Assembly (NCBI RefSeq): GCF_001640805.2
Contig: NC_066856.1
Coordinates: 17,103,616-17,167,615 of the forward strand
Direction of reading: 5' to 3'
From: Lates calcarifer
Taxonomy: Eukaryota; Chordata; Actinopteri; Centropomidae
DNA length: 64,000 bases
Part shown: piece after piece, positions 1 through 11,987 of the stretch
How positions within the stretch are numbered: the stretch's first letter is position 1
Layout: the number at the start of each line of letters is the position of its first letter
Notes under the pieces: generated by a model
Database searches by the model: none
The model's input: the letters and a program-made list of their open reading frames with translations, nothing else
Told to the model about the DNA's origin: nothing
Program-made: the position numbers and the translations under genes

Positions 1-2211
1 GCAGCTGGAGTTGTCATTTTAGTTTCAAATACTAGTTTCTGATTTATGACTGTCATTTTTTTCCCCCCTGAAAGCTCAGACCTGCCAGACTGTGATGTGT
101 GAACTGTACTGTGTCACTCCATCAACAGGCCTGACACACAGCAAGAAATAGCAGAAAAAAAATGCCTCAACTAATTGTTTTTCTGTGGTGTTAATTCACT
201 TGGAGGGAATTGGATTCATTGGAAAGACTTGCTGGTCACTGTAATCATTCTTCCCATCAGTACTGTCTGAAAAGAGATCCCTCCCTAATATTGTACCAAC
301 ATGAGAGATGGAGAACACAACCTACAGTCCAACATTGTTCAACTGTTCAACATTTGCGCACTAGACCTGTTTCCTGTTGCATAAAGAACTGCTTTGAGCT
401 CTGTTTTGTATTCCTGATGCAAGAGGAGAATGATACAGGTTAACAACGGGAAAACAACACAGTCTGTTGCATCTTCTCTTTAACATTCAGGATGTTGATC
501 TCTCTTTGCAAGGCTTATGCTTTCTGAGTTTTCCATTAACGTTTTACTTTTACCAATCTTTATGCAACAGTATACAATAAGATTTTGGATAATAATGTGC
601 TTCCAGCTTTGTAGCGTGGGGAAGGCTTGTTACAGTTTCAACATGACCACACACACAGAGGGAGATGATTCTCCCAGTTTGGTGTGGAAGAACTTGACTG
701 GTCTGTTCTGACTGTGAGCATCAGTGTTGGACCTCACTAATGCTTTTGAGGCTGAAGGAGCAAATCCTTGCAGCCAGGTTCCCAGAATCTTGTGGAAAGA
801 GTGGTGCCTGTTATAGCAGCAGATTAATGACCATTGTTTTGGAATGAGATGTTTAACCATCACCAGTTGAGGAGTGTTTGCATGTCCACGTACTTTTGGC
901 CCATGTTTTGTTTTTATGCTTGTGTTGTTTATAGTACTTTGTCCTCCTGAAATGCTTTACTCACAGTTGCAGATTGATCCAGAATGATGGAAAACCTACT
1001 CTGAATAGAGAGAAAGTTTGAAGAAAAAAATATTGGCTCATACAGTATCTCTCTTTTTGTATTTTATGGACCCTTTCTAAGACCATAAACTCTCTTTGCT
1101 TAATTGAAAACTCTGCCCATGAATTAACTGCATTTGCCCTGACTGTGGAAGAACCTGATAATAGGCCATAGTTTATTTTTTCCTCTCCTGTTATTAGTCT
1201 TTCATTCTATCATCAGCTTTCCAGATGCCAGACTTTGTCCCTGTCCTTAACAGACTCACCCTTCGCTCCGCAGAGCCCTGCCCGCCAGGCCTGATATTTG
1301 TCGCAGAATGCATTTGCTCACGAATCAGTTTCAAGTAAATTAGGTAGGTTTTGCCCTGGCCAATCGGAAATCCTTTGGCAGCTTGTGTCCCTTGCTGGGG
1401 GAACAGTGGAAGGTCAAGTCATCCACCCCAGGCAATCAAGCAACTGGCCTGTTGCTTGATAGGAGGACAAGTACTGGCAGAGAGAGAGACAGACAGAGAC
1501 AGAGAGGTGGCTCCTGGCAGTCACAGATACTCTCTCCTTTACCGCTTCAACTGTGTTCTCTCCAGCTGCAAACAAAGCAGGACATTATGTTCAATTATAC
1601 TAGGCAACTATACAGCAATTAACCATCAGAGCAAACATGCCTTCACATAGATCTTATCCAGCAGCCTGTGCTGCCGACTGAGCGGGTGTTCAGTCATAAG
1701 TTTGGCTGTAAAGCCTCCATTAAAAGTTAATGTTTAGACTTGTCTGTCTGACACTGGAGTTTTGCTTCTATTTATTTGGAAAATATACAGATAATATCAG
1801 AGCTCATTTTCATGCCTTCAGAGAGACCATTTCCTGTCATTCATTTTTGTTCAGAATGAAAAACAATCTCAGTTTGTGTTATTGTCGCATAAATTATTGT
1901 CACATAAATGCAATTTTCTCAGGTCTTTGTTGTTGGTGTTCTGATAGTTTAACAGGAATACCCAGTAAAACTTCTTTGGACTTAAAGGAACATTATAATG
2001 GGAACTCCAGAGCCACTGTAGCTATTGTGTAGCTGATGTGCACCTCTACTATACACACTGTGATTGGTCAACTTTGGCTGCTTGTGTTTTCTCCTACAGT
2101 TTTTGATGCCTGTGGAGATTGTTGATAGATACCTTTACCCTCTCAGTAACACACATTTAGCAGAGACATTCCCGTTGCAAAACTCCAGCTCAACACAATT
2201 GTCGCTCTCTC
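1..2211. other. non-coding DNA upstream of the dpp6 short-isoform exon
   Basis: AT-rich sequence with stop codons in all frames at short intervals. The open frames here are at most about 100 codons, lack family resemblance and overlap one another on both strands. A short AGAG/GACA purine run lies near 1480-1506. The segment may be intergenic or part of an intron of longer dpp6 isoforms; nothing seen decides between these. Confidence 0.5.
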
Positions 2212-2289
2212 CTAAAGCAGCTATTTGTAAGTTTTGCTATTACCACATAGTCAACATTAGCATAAACAGCTGTTTACTTACCCATCAGA
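2212..2289 (+). repeat. partial copy of TTAA-type MITE-like repeat (left end only)
   Basis: The segment beginning CTAAAGCAGCTATTTGTAAG and running through 'aacattagcataaacagctg' and 'tttacttacc' closely matches the left ends of the copies at 4957 and 45831. The match stops after about 78 bases, so only the left terminus is kept. The terminal motif AAAGGAGCTATATGTAAG is shared by the family. The assignment rests on visual alignment of the four copies inside this window. Confidence 0.7.
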
Positions 2290-4956
2290 CACTGACTTGG
2301 AACATCTGTGCCTATGACATTTGACTCAACAAATACTTTAAAAAGTAATATCTGGATAAACAGCAAAGTCACAAATGTGCAGTGAATCTGCAGTAAACAA
2401 CAGTCATGTAACATGCTGTAATCACAGTTCAACAAGGTAAAAGTTTCAGCTAAAACTTTTAATTTGTACTTTCTCAGTACATTGATCAACTTTTCCTGGC
2501 ACCAACAAGATTTGTACCGCTTTTCCTTCATTTTGTTTTATTTCCTGTAATATTATGCATCAGCTGTTTTCCATCAGCCTTTGTTTTTTTTCTCTTTGCA
2601 ATGAACCTGTCAGTTCGACACCAAATGCCACGTAGCCAGACCTTTGTTTTGTCAGGTTCACAGAGGTCTAGAGATAATGAGCTGTTGGAAATCCTTGGGC
2701 AACCATTTTGTGCTTTGAGTTTGAAAATAGCTCTTCCTCCTCTGAAACAGCACCTGTGGTTTGGGGGTTGTTTTTTTCTCTCATTTTAATGATATGTATA
2801 GCAACAACCCACTTCATCTCCACTTTTTTGTTACTGTGCTTTGTGCTTGAATTTCGCCAGACCTCCTTGAACTTGCCAAAACAAAGATTCAGGCTATAGG
2901 GAATTGGTCGGACATCACAAACACACCCTCACAGACATCACTCTTAAGATGTAAATGTCATGATTATTAATAATGATTTATTTATTTTTATTTCTTTATA
3001 GAATCTTTCTGATCTTCACTAATCATTCTGTCTGTGTGCACTGGTCTTTTCTGGTATTCAGCTCAAGACGTTATGGCAGAGGGCTTTTCAGTTTTCACTG
3101 CTCAACATCTACAGCACAGGGTTCTCCATAAGAAAAATCTCATCTGAATTCACCTGTGCACACAAATTCTTACCATCCGCACTTTCTAATCAACTCCATT
3201 CAGGCAAAGTCCTTGTTATTAAAACTCACGTCATTACTGTTATGCAGAGGGCTTTGACATTGAATCAGAAAAGCTTGATAAAAGAGGTGATTTTGATAAC
3301 GAATCTCCGCCGTCGAGGTTATTTGGTTTGTCTTTGTGAGAATCCACCCTCCTTACCCAGTTGCTTATCTTCTGTCTTAGGAGACAGGGAGTTTTAATGA
3401 GTTATTTTATTGCCTGCTTCGAGGAAGGATCCCCCTGCTAGCAATCTCACCTTTAATATTTCAAATCATCCTCACCTCATCCTCAAACAAAAGAATACTC
3501 CACGGGTACGAGCCACATATCTGGAATACTTTTACTTCTATAATTACCTCTTAAATCAGCTCGTGATCTTGGCTGATTTGTCCCATCGCAAAAGCTCCAG
3601 ACAAGTTATTTGACGTTTTGACGCTTGCCTCTGGGACACAGGCAGAAATCTGTTTGCCTTTACTTTCAGACCCTCACTTCCTTGCTGATGTTTTGTTGCT
3701 CTGCTGCATTATTTTGAAGTGAAACAACAGGACACGCGCGGTATATCACGGTGAGGGTGGCTTTTGTTAGTTCTGCTACTCGGGGGGATGTGTCAAGTAG
3801 AATATGGATACCAGCTCCTGTAAAAGAAGATCCAATTACACTGTTTCCCTCACCAGGCATCACCAAACCCCCCTCATCTGCAGGAGCCAATGTAGCATGC
3901 TTTTTATTCGTCTCTCCACAGCCCCGGCACACACTGTACATACGTCAAACACCACTTTAGTGTGGTGTATGTCCGTAAAGTCTCTGTATTCAAATGTCCC
4001 CTGTGGCACCAGTGTCCTACCTGTCAGAAACCTTGCACCATAACCGTCTATTCTTCTCCTGGGCTGGGTTAGAAAACACCCCACCGTGCTCCACTTCTAT
4101 CTCTGCACCACCATGCACTGCTTGGCACTATTAGAAACCCAAGGGCACGGGTAGCACAGCACAGAGGCTCTAGCAGTGACAAATTCACAACAAAGCTTTT
4201 TTTTCTGTGAGGAATGAAACTACTATGGAGGTTGAAGGAATGAGAGGCGAGTGGGGGAGTGAGACCAAGTGAGTGAGGGAGGAAGAGAGAGAGACCTGGT
4301 ATGATGAAAGAACATGTGGCCCACTGTGACAAATGTTCTCTCGACTTGTGATTTATCACGGTGTAGAGACTGAGAGAGCAGCACATCCAGCAGCTACAGC
4401 TCAACCAATGTAGTTGTGGATAATACAGATGCCTTCTCATAAAGAGTATGAGAAAGAGTATCAATTTTTTGCTTTTGCATGTGATGTTTTATGTATTCGT
4501 CTTTTTTTAAATTGAGCTTCACACACTGTACTTTAAAGCCATAAGGAGCCAGAGCATGATTGTAGTTTACCATGAGTCGTTTTAGGGAAAACAGGCATTA
4601 CGGTATCATAATACTTCTGTGAAACAAAGAAGATGCTTACTCTGTTTGGAGACACAGTTCTATTTCTCATTCAGGCAGAAGAACAAAACTGCTGTAGTGC
4701 ACAGTTTGGTCACTTGCTGTTTATTGAATAAGCTTTAATAGAGCACAGTGTCATAACACTAGACCAGTTGCATCTAATTAAGAGGCAGGTTGTGTATTTT
4801 CTTTGTTTATGCTTTCTCTGTGTTCATTATATTACTGAATGTTACATTCCAAATTCTTTTTTTTTCTTCATAGATACTGAAAATTAAGTAAATTTGTTGT
4901 GAGGAAACGGCATAGCTTAGACCAGTGGCTCCCCAGCTTTTTTAGCTGGTGATGCC
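2290..4956. other. non-coding stretch, nothing specific recognised
   Basis: AT-rich sequence without a supportable gene. It has purine-rich runs near 4210-4300 (GAGAGG/GAGTGAGG type). The 131-codon minus-strand frame at 4069-4464 lies over this low-complexity run and shows no domain or splice context, so it is not called as a gene. Confidence 0.4.
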
Positions 4957-5316
4957 TTTAAGGTGCTATATGTACATTTTATAGCCAACGAGAGCATGAG
5001 CAGCTGTTTACTTACCAGTCTAGAAGAAACGTTGTGAGTTCAGCATCAAACTTCATTCCTTTACTTGGCAAGAACTGTCTCTAGCAGTGGAAAGCAATCA
5101 CTGCTATTCTGCTGAAGTTAGCATGCTAATCAGCTGCCACCAATCCAGCTTGCCCGTCTTGCCACTCACCGATAGCAACTCACTGTAGCATTCCGGCTGC
5201 CTTGAAGCAGCAGCACTAACAGTGGCTGAAGCTCTTGGCAAGTGACCATCACCGTCAATCGCTTTCACCAAGAGACTGTGCTCAGCAGCAGAGAAATTTT
5301 ACAAGTATTCCCTTTA
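4957..5316 (+). repeat. MITE-like dispersed repeat, copy 1 (near full length)
   Basis: About 360 bases starting TTTAAGGTGCTATATGTAC and ending ACAAGTATTCCCTTTAG. The two ends are imperfect inverted repeats, and the interior matches copies at 25632 and 45831. Shared blocks include 'ccagtctagaagaaacgt', 'agcatcaaact', 'gctgaagctcttggcaag' and 'agcagagaaat'. No coding capacity is visible. Inverted ends beginning or ending with TTAA suggest a non-autonomous DNA transposon, possibly one using TTAA targets; the superfamily is not established. Confidence 0.8.
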
Positions 5317-5817
5317 GAATGAAGCAATCTTTACTTGCAACTCCTCACAACTGGTTGCTTATGTCTAAGTGTTATGACCAATTAAACTAAGCTTTTATTA
5401 GAGGTGCAATTATCCAAGAGTAGAGGAAAAAAGGCATAACATGGCGCAGCAGAGACATGTTTTCTGCTGCCCCTATAGACTTAATCATCTTGTGACCCTT
5501 TAGATTAGTCTTGCAACTGCTTTTGCAATCAAATGTATTTTGTAGAAACTGAAAAAAAAGTTTTTCAGAAAGATAAGAAAGCATATTATCATACCATTAA
5601 TATCTGATTCAGAACAGCATGTTCGTTCAAGAGGGTTGTGTTGCCCTTTCTTTTCTTCCTCCTCTGCTTTGCTTTCTTGTACCTGCTCAATTACTGCATC
5701 ACTGGGAACAAACAGTCCCCTCTTGACACTGCAGAAAATTACACAGCATATTCAAGTTGTTGCTCATTACTGTCATTTCTCTGCCACTCTAAATGCATTT
5801 ATAGTCAGTCCATACTA
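5317..5817. other. non-coding stretch between two repeats
   Basis: No gene, RNA or repeat was recognised here. Overlapping short frames exist on both strands without any sign of coding selection. Confidence 0.4.
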
Positions 5818-6000
5818 CTGGGTACTGGGTTCTCTCCAGGTTACTACTCTGGCTTCCTCCCACCAGCTTTGGTTAATTGGTGACTCCAAATTGCGTGATG
5901 GACTGGCGATCTGTGCAGGGTGTACCTGGCTTCTCACCTCCAGCACTCCCACGACCCTTAACAGATAAGTGGTATAGATAATGGGTGGATGGATGGATTT
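5818..6000 (+). mobile_element. 3' end of a retroelement with GGAT tail
   Basis: The sequence 'ggttctctccaggtta...ggcttcctcccaccag...ggttaattggtgactc' followed by 'gatggactggcgatctg', 'cagggtgtacctggc' and 'gataagtggtatagataatgg' matches, from memory, a very common fish interspersed repeat. It ends in (GGAT)n at about 5979-5998. Tetranucleotide GGAT/GATG tails are typical of RTE-type LINE ends and derived SINEs in teleosts. An internal deletion relative to the remembered consensus is likely. No reverse transcriptase reading frame is present, so this is a truncated, inactive copy. The exact family name is not claimed. Confidence 0.75.
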
Positions 6001-8540
6001 ACTTTTGATACTTTAAGTATATTTTGCTGATAATATTTCTTTATAATAGTATTACGTCCTACTCCTTTGGTAGGTTGTGCAGTTTGTATCATTTTCTGCT
6101 GCTCTTTGGATCAAAATTTTAAAAAATCTCTCAAATATCACTTTTCGAGAGACCTTCACCAAGGCCATAATTCATTATTTACAAAAAGATATTATGAAGA
6201 AACTGTCATATAAAAGGGAATTCTTACCAGCCATATCAATTTATAATAATTATAGGACCCAAATGACATTTGATGCCTATTCAAGGATCATTTCCTCATG
6301 CTTCAGTACTCTCCATCTTCAAAAGGGGGGAAAAGACCATTGTGCTGGTATTTTTCTGTCCAGGTTGACTCTTCTCGCTGAAAGCAGTCCAGGATGTGGA
6401 GGTGAAATGCACCGCTGGAGCTGTCCATTAAGTGGTGCTGAAATCTATTTCAGCACAGTGAGGCTTTTGATGGTGTCTGGATCAGTATGGGGGGAGGTGT
6501 CCTTTACCTGTTGCTGAAATGTGTAGTATGCCAGCCTTTTATCGAGGCCTTAAATGTGTTAGCAGGTGCTGTTTGGAAGAAGTGCTATTATTGCAGGAAG
6601 TCTCAGTCCTTGGAGGAATGATACCCTGCTGAATCAGCCACTCATCGTCTTCTCAAAGAGTGTGTGACATGGTATTATTTGTCGTGCCTTCTATGATTGC
6701 TCTGATTTTTCGTTTTGGTTTTGGATATGTGCGATCCACTGATGATATTGTTTTTCAAATGGGTTTGGGGATTATTTCAAAAAGCTATTCAGAGTCAGAT
6801 CAGTTTTTGAAGCGTATTATGAAATAAAAAAACACAAAGCACTGACTTAAAGCAATCCTGAACAAACCCCATTTAGTGCATGAAGCAGCTGCTGTTGTCA
6901 TGACAACGGAGCCTTTCAAAAACAAGATGATGTCCACGTGACACCTGTTAAGAATATGTCATTAGCATTTATTAACTCAGGGAGAAAAACTACATTGTGC
7001 AGGAGTAAAACTTCAACAATGACATGTAAATACACAGAGGCTTTTTACTTTAGTTGCATCTGAAGCAAGAAGTACCACAAATGCATCCAGAAGCTATCTG
7101 TTTTTACAGCCTCAGAAGTCTTCTATTGGAGGACCTGAATGGCTTCTGCTTTTATTCCTGAGCTTCAGTCTTAGGCTCCAGCAGGGAGGACATACTGTCC
7201 ACAATGAGTATGCTAATGAGGAAAAGGCTGGAAACTCATTCATCGCCACCAGACATGCTCATCATCTTGGTGCTGGAAACACAGGCATGGTTGTGGAATC
7301 TGGATCTGTTGACATTTCATGGCTGAGTGGTGTGAAGGCTGATGAGTCACACCTGGCATAAAGCGCTGTATGCCAGGCAAGAGAAGAAACTGCATCCTGA
7401 TGCATTCGCTCTCTGTCAGAATGATGGGTCCGAGCTGTATTTATTTAAGGGCCTCACGTAGAGTGTTCGCAGGGGAGAGGGAGTCACGAGGTAGAGATGG
7501 AAAAACAATTACTTTTTTCCAATATCCTGGCACTTGCCGTCATGTGTCAGACAAATAAGAGTGGAAAAATTGAGGCACATATGTCTATGACACACCACCT
7601 GCTGGGAAGCAGAGTCTTAGAATGTGAATCCCAGACCTTTGGTCTTGCTCTGTGTCAGTGCCAGAGTAATCACTTATCCATTGTCGACCTCTCTCTGGGC
7701 TGATATTGGTCTTATTTTGTGAGCAAGCTTCCTCCATCATATACTATACGGGATGTGTCCGAATGAAAATTTACGTTCCGAGAAATAACACTGCAGCCCA
7801 CAAGGAAGCAGATACCTCCTCAAAGTATTTAATCAAAACAAGTCATGGGGTTTTACAGCGCTGAACAACTTTTGTTTTTGAAACATCCCATTACACTTGT
7901 TCCCCTGGCTATTCTACGCACTGGGGGCTTGGTGCATTGTAGGGTTTGATTTTGGAATTAATGTAACACTGATAGATGGCTTTGGCCATATGCAATGACA
8001 GGATATGTTCTAGGAGACTGGAGCTGGCTATAACTTATATTTTTTTTAGATTCCATTTTCTTCTCAAATGGGTGTGTTGGGACACATTTTATGGATGTGG
8101 ATATGTGCATGCATATACTTGAAACCAAATAGGGAGCCTATTTTATGTGGGTGAAAACAAAAACCACCATACTTTGTGCAATCATATATTTAACCAGCTA
8201 AGGCTATATATTTTTTCTCAGAGTATACTGCACTGCTTTGCTCTGCATGGGTGCAATTTCTGAGTTCCTAGGATTTTGAAAAGAGACTTAATCAAAAACA
8301 CACCAGATTTCCATGTAATGTGCATGATCCCTCTCGTACCCAGTGGTGTTAGCTGGGATTTAACGCTTTAGTTCTCCAAATATCTCAATTAAAAAAGCTG
8401 TACAGCCAGAGCGCCCGTGGAAACAACTGTTTGCTTTACATAAACTAAAAGCCTTGGGCAGCCTTTGCATTCGTTTGTGCTTCTAGCAATCTAGAAATTA
8501 AATAGAAAAAAGAAAACAGAATTGGAGTCAGTCTGTGCAA

Positions 8541-8576
<36 letters not shown>

Positions 8577-9794
8577 TCTAGTGGCTTTCAGACCAGAAGC
8601 CTCTCCCTTTTCACCTCATCCTCTCAGGTTGAAATGATCAGAGGAGCCTGTTTTTCTAGGCTTCCACTCGGTTGGATTTTTGAATCTTATCCATTTTCTC
8701 TGTGTTTTTAGCATATGGAGTATATTTTTGAAAGCATTCACAAGCACCTCTGTGAGTCAGTCACTACATCCCACGGATGTATTTGAGCAACTCAAATATA
8801 AATACCAGAGTCAGAATTTTTGCAGGATTAATTGAAGATGCCACTTTAACTGTAGCAATTAGTTTTATCTACATAATCATCACCCTATGGCCACGATTAT
8901 GTTTCCAGTAATTACAAAGCTATAATCAATGCCAAAATAATGCATTGGTGTATAGTATTTTAAGATTGTGGCAGGTATTGATTATGTTGAAGTTTTAATT
9001 AGGCAAAAGGGCCTCCAATTCATCAGGCTGGCTTCTAGCTTGGCATTGGCAGTGAAATGATGAGGCAGAAGTGAGCGGATGGCTCCATTTGTTCAGGCAG
9101 GTTGGCACCGTCAGTCACTTAATTCGTGACTTTCCAGGAATGTGTATTTAAACAGAGCCACCCTCAGGAGCATTCATCACCGCCGTCTCTTTTCCATTTG
9201 TCAACATCAGAGACATGAGGTTTGTACACTCACTCTGTAACACAGCCACAATAAGGTGCTTATTGTGTTCTCGGCTGCCGCGGCCTGACCACATAGCATC
9301 CGTCATCAGCCAATAGGGCTTTGGCCCAGAGTGGTCGTCATTAGTTTGGAGCTGATTGATTGGCTGTTGAGAAGTCGTTTCAGTTTCATACATCATCCTC
9401 TTGATGGTAAATACAGGCTGAGTTTGTTGGAGAGGGCTGCTAATGTAGTTTTGAGCCACAAGTGCAGCGGCTGGGGCTGTGAAGCACCGGGTGGGCTTTC
9501 ATTCTTCTTCATACATCACAAATAGCAGCACAGCTGTTTTGGTGGCTTTATTTGTGGGGAATTAAAATGCAAAAGATTTCTTCAAATAAAAACTTTGCAT
9601 TTTTAACATTTTCAGAGAGACCAGTTGAAGAACATTACCTACAAATAGACCACAGTGCAATGCAGCACTGGTTTTTGTTATTGCAGATCCACTGTCAATA
9701 CAATAACTTGTGAAATACAAGGTCCTCTTTGATGGGTTTTTTGCCACAATAGCAGCATGGCTCAAGAAATATTGGTTGGTTAGTCCAACACTTT
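6001..9794. other. non-coding stretch with one microsatellite
   Basis: AT-rich sequence. The longest frame here is 146 codons (+ strand, 6077-6517). It has no start context, splice partners or recognisable domain and is treated as chance. The only clear structure is the AT/GT microsatellite at 8540-8576. Confidence 0.4.
8540..8576. repeat. (AT)n(GT)n microsatellite
   Basis: A run of about 13 AT units passes directly into about 5 GT units. This is a compound dinucleotide repeat and probably length-polymorphic. Confidence 0.95.
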
Positions 9795-9962
9795 GTTCAT
9801 TTATGTTCCCCAGAGGATGAAGCCTCTCACTAAGTTTTCCTCCAGCACCACCATGAGGTCAATGCCTTAATAACTCTTGGATTGGATATATTGATAGGAT
9901 TACCTCTGTGCGTAAATACAGCCTCACCAAGACCATAGCATAGCTGTAGATTCTTATGTTGC
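9795..9962 (+). repeat. rearranged fragment of a widespread fish modular repeat
   Basis: 'ttatgttccccagaggatga', 'ccagcaccaccatgagg', 'taactcttggattgga' and 'aatacagcctcacc...catagctgtagattctta' correspond, in order and with large gaps, to a common teleost interspersed repeat that I recall. It is the same family as the pieces at 20686-21124 (opposite strand) and 48905-49006 (same strand). Internal modules are missing, so this is an old deleted copy with no coding capacity. Confidence 0.65.
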
Positions 9963-11536
9963 GTTCATGACACGGAAAAAATATATACATTTCAATGAAT
10001 GAATGGGCAGAACTATTTGCTAGGAAACTGACTCGATGTCATAACACCTATCATAGCATCCCCTGTCATGACTGATAGGGGCAGTAATATTACAAACACC
10101 ATTTAATTACTTTTAACAAGCCATTTGCTATTGTGCATGATATATTTACATTCTTAATATATTAGTGAGTTAGCCCACATTGTAGGTCTTGCTCAACCAC
10201 AGCAAGCAGCTGTAAAAACTTATTAATGTGTTTCAGTTCAAATGCATGTTCTTTGCAATTCAGAAGTTCCCATTCAGAAGTTTCAGAGTTCACTGTTGTC
10301 TTGAATTGCGCATTAGTCAGGCTGACTAAGCAGATGTGGCAAATGTAGCCACTGCTCCCATTCAACTCTCACTTTTCTCAAGCTCCTTGCTCCTTTGCAT
10401 TTACAACACAGAGAAACCTCTTCCTCTGGGGACCATCATTCATGCATATGTAGAAAATTGGCCAACAACACTGAGACTCAAAGGGCAAGGTTGTGTCAAA
10501 GTAAATCACAGAACTGCACTTTGGCACAAAATGACACATTAATTTCTCATCCAAGGATATTCCACAGTGGATTTTTTTCCTTTGAGAGTATCTTTTTTGA
10601 AGGACGGCACCTTTTTTCTGCTCGTTGTGCTCCAGTGGTCACATGAAGCAACACTGCAGACGTTCATTTGGGATTCTGAGGTAATTGACTTCACCCAGCT
10701 GCCACCTGATTTTAATTAACGGCGTGGTACATTCGGCTACAAACCTGCAATATAAAGAGTCAAACTGGAGACGAAGGTATTAATTAACATTAAGTACATC
10801 TCAGAACAAATCAAAGCAAGTCATTTCCGCGCAGTGTTTAACAGGGGTTGTACAACAGGTACGGCTTAATTGAACAAGCCCATGAAAAGAAGTTTGGTTC
10901 TTATCGCCAGACATAGACAACATGACAGGTTTCTTTCAATACTGCTGCAGTCAACTGAATATGCTAATTATATTTCAGTCTCCAAGATTTAGTCTAAATC
11001 TCAGCTTGACTAAACTTTATAGCAACTACTTCATCCCCTGGATCATAACTTTTTACAGCCACTCATGTCTTTAACATTATTTCAAACATTCTCACCATTG
11101 ACTCTCAGTGTTATTACATCTGCTGCTCCTGTGTGAGTATTAATCCTGTTACAGTACATTCAAGCCACTTAGTGTTTCAGCACTACTACTAGTAATGCAT
11201 CAGTACAGCAGAGCATTAATGTTTTCTTCCTTATTACAGCCAGAACGTTATCTAATGCAGAAACTGTTATGTGCATGCTGCAGGAATACTGGGAGAGAAA
11301 AAATTCACGATCTTTGCTGCTTTAATTTTTACTCACCCAGTTTGTGATACTGAGTTTGAATTAATGAGCTTGAGTTTTATTTTGTAATAAATAAGAATAA
11401 ACTGTGAGGATCATAAATTGTTATACTGTGTGTGTTAGAATGTCCTGTCTGGTTGCAAATGAATATTTTATTAGGTTATATTCCTCATGAATTCAGCATT
11501 AAAGTTTCAGTGCTTAATTTCAATGTGCATTTTTAA
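9963..11536. other. non-coding stretch upstream of the promoter segment
   Basis: AT-rich sequence with frequent TAATTA/TTAATTAA motifs. No exon, repeat or RNA gene was recognised. Confidence 0.4.
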
Positions 11537-11647
11537 TTGATAGCCACTCTAGTTGACTTGCAAACCAAGCATGCGTGTGTGGGCGCACGCGCCTGTGGAA
11601 TATTGAATGGCGCACACAGAGTCCCGCATCAAGCGTTTAAAGAAGGG

Positions 11648-11740
11648 ATGCGCGGCTTCTCTCTCTCTCTCTCTCTCTCTGCTGTCTCCTCCTCCTCTCT
11701 TTCTCTTCCACTGAGAATCTTTTTCCTTTTCTCATCTTGA
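11648..11740 (+). other. upstream ORF in the dpp6 leader (30 codons)
   Basis: An ATG opens a 30-codon frame whose product begins MRGFSLSLSLSAVSSSS and stops at TGA 190 bases before the dpp6 start. The Ser-Leu repeat is simply the translation of the (TC)n tract. If transcription starts upstream of 11648 this uORF could lower translation of dpp6. No amino-acid conservation is implied, and it may lie upstream of the real start site. Confidence 0.35.
11658..11680. repeat. (TC)n pyrimidine tract
   Basis: About 11 TC units within the putative promoter/leader of dpp6. Such tracts are length-variable and can sit in core promoters. Confidence 0.9.
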
Positions 11741-11930
11741 GCAGCGCGTCCCTCTTCCACCACTTGTTATTTCACACCTTGGCCGCTGCAAACGCAGCCG
11801 TACAGGCGCCGTGAATAGACCGTCTCTGCTGCTGCTGCTCCTGCTGCACCGGTGTATTTTCAGTTTTCAATATTTGCATTTTTTCACCTCCTGCCGGGGA
11901 AACAACAGTTTCTCCCAGCTTTAGGGAATC

Positions 11931-11987
11931 ATGACCACTGCGAAGGAAGGCAATGCACCGTCGAAAGCGTCTCAACAGCAAGACCAG
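11931..11987 (+). CDS. dpp6: dpp6 exon 1, short-isoform N-terminus
   Basis: This is the first coding exon of dipeptidyl-peptidase-like protein 6, the Kv4 channel auxiliary subunit. It encodes 19 residues, MTTAKEGNAPSKASQQQDQ, and ends in phase 0 at a donor CAG|GTACCG. Mammalian DPP6-S starts MTTAKE and ends in a Q-rich QQQEQ before the shared exon, so start, length and boundary all agree; the middle (GNAPSKAS) differs from mammals. The ATG has A at -3 and no ATG occurs in the preceding 190 bases. This segment is cytoplasmic, and in DPP6 the variable N-terminus tunes Kv4 gating. DPP10 is less likely: its short form starts differently and lacks the Val of ELVGSNPP in the next exon. The exon joins directly to 42193. 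Confidence 0.9.

Larger units (their letters stand above)
11540..11930 (+). promoter_or_regulatory. dpp6: probable promoter / 5' UTR of the dpp6 short isoform
   Basis: This is a marked compositional change from the AT-rich flanks: CpGs cluster in 'gggcgcacgcgcc', 'gatgcgcggc', 'gcagcgcgtccc', 'gccgctgcaaacgcagccg' and 'ggcgccgtgaat'. A pyrimidine tract (TC)n lies at 11658-11680 and a TTTAAAG motif near 11636. After 11740 no ATG occurs before the dpp6 initiator at 11931, which fits a leader. The transcription start is not visible from sequence alone. Vertebrate DPP6 uses several alternative first exons, and this segment would drive the S form. Confidence 0.6.

Noticed and set aside
4069..4464. 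131-codon minus-strand frame
   Set aside because: It is mostly the translation of a GAGAG-rich purine run; Leu/Ser/His-rich low complexity and no family match.
6077..6517. 146-codon + strand open frame, the longest in the window
   Set aside because: No recognisable domain, AT-driven composition, no splice or promoter context. Frames of this size are expected by chance in 64 kb.
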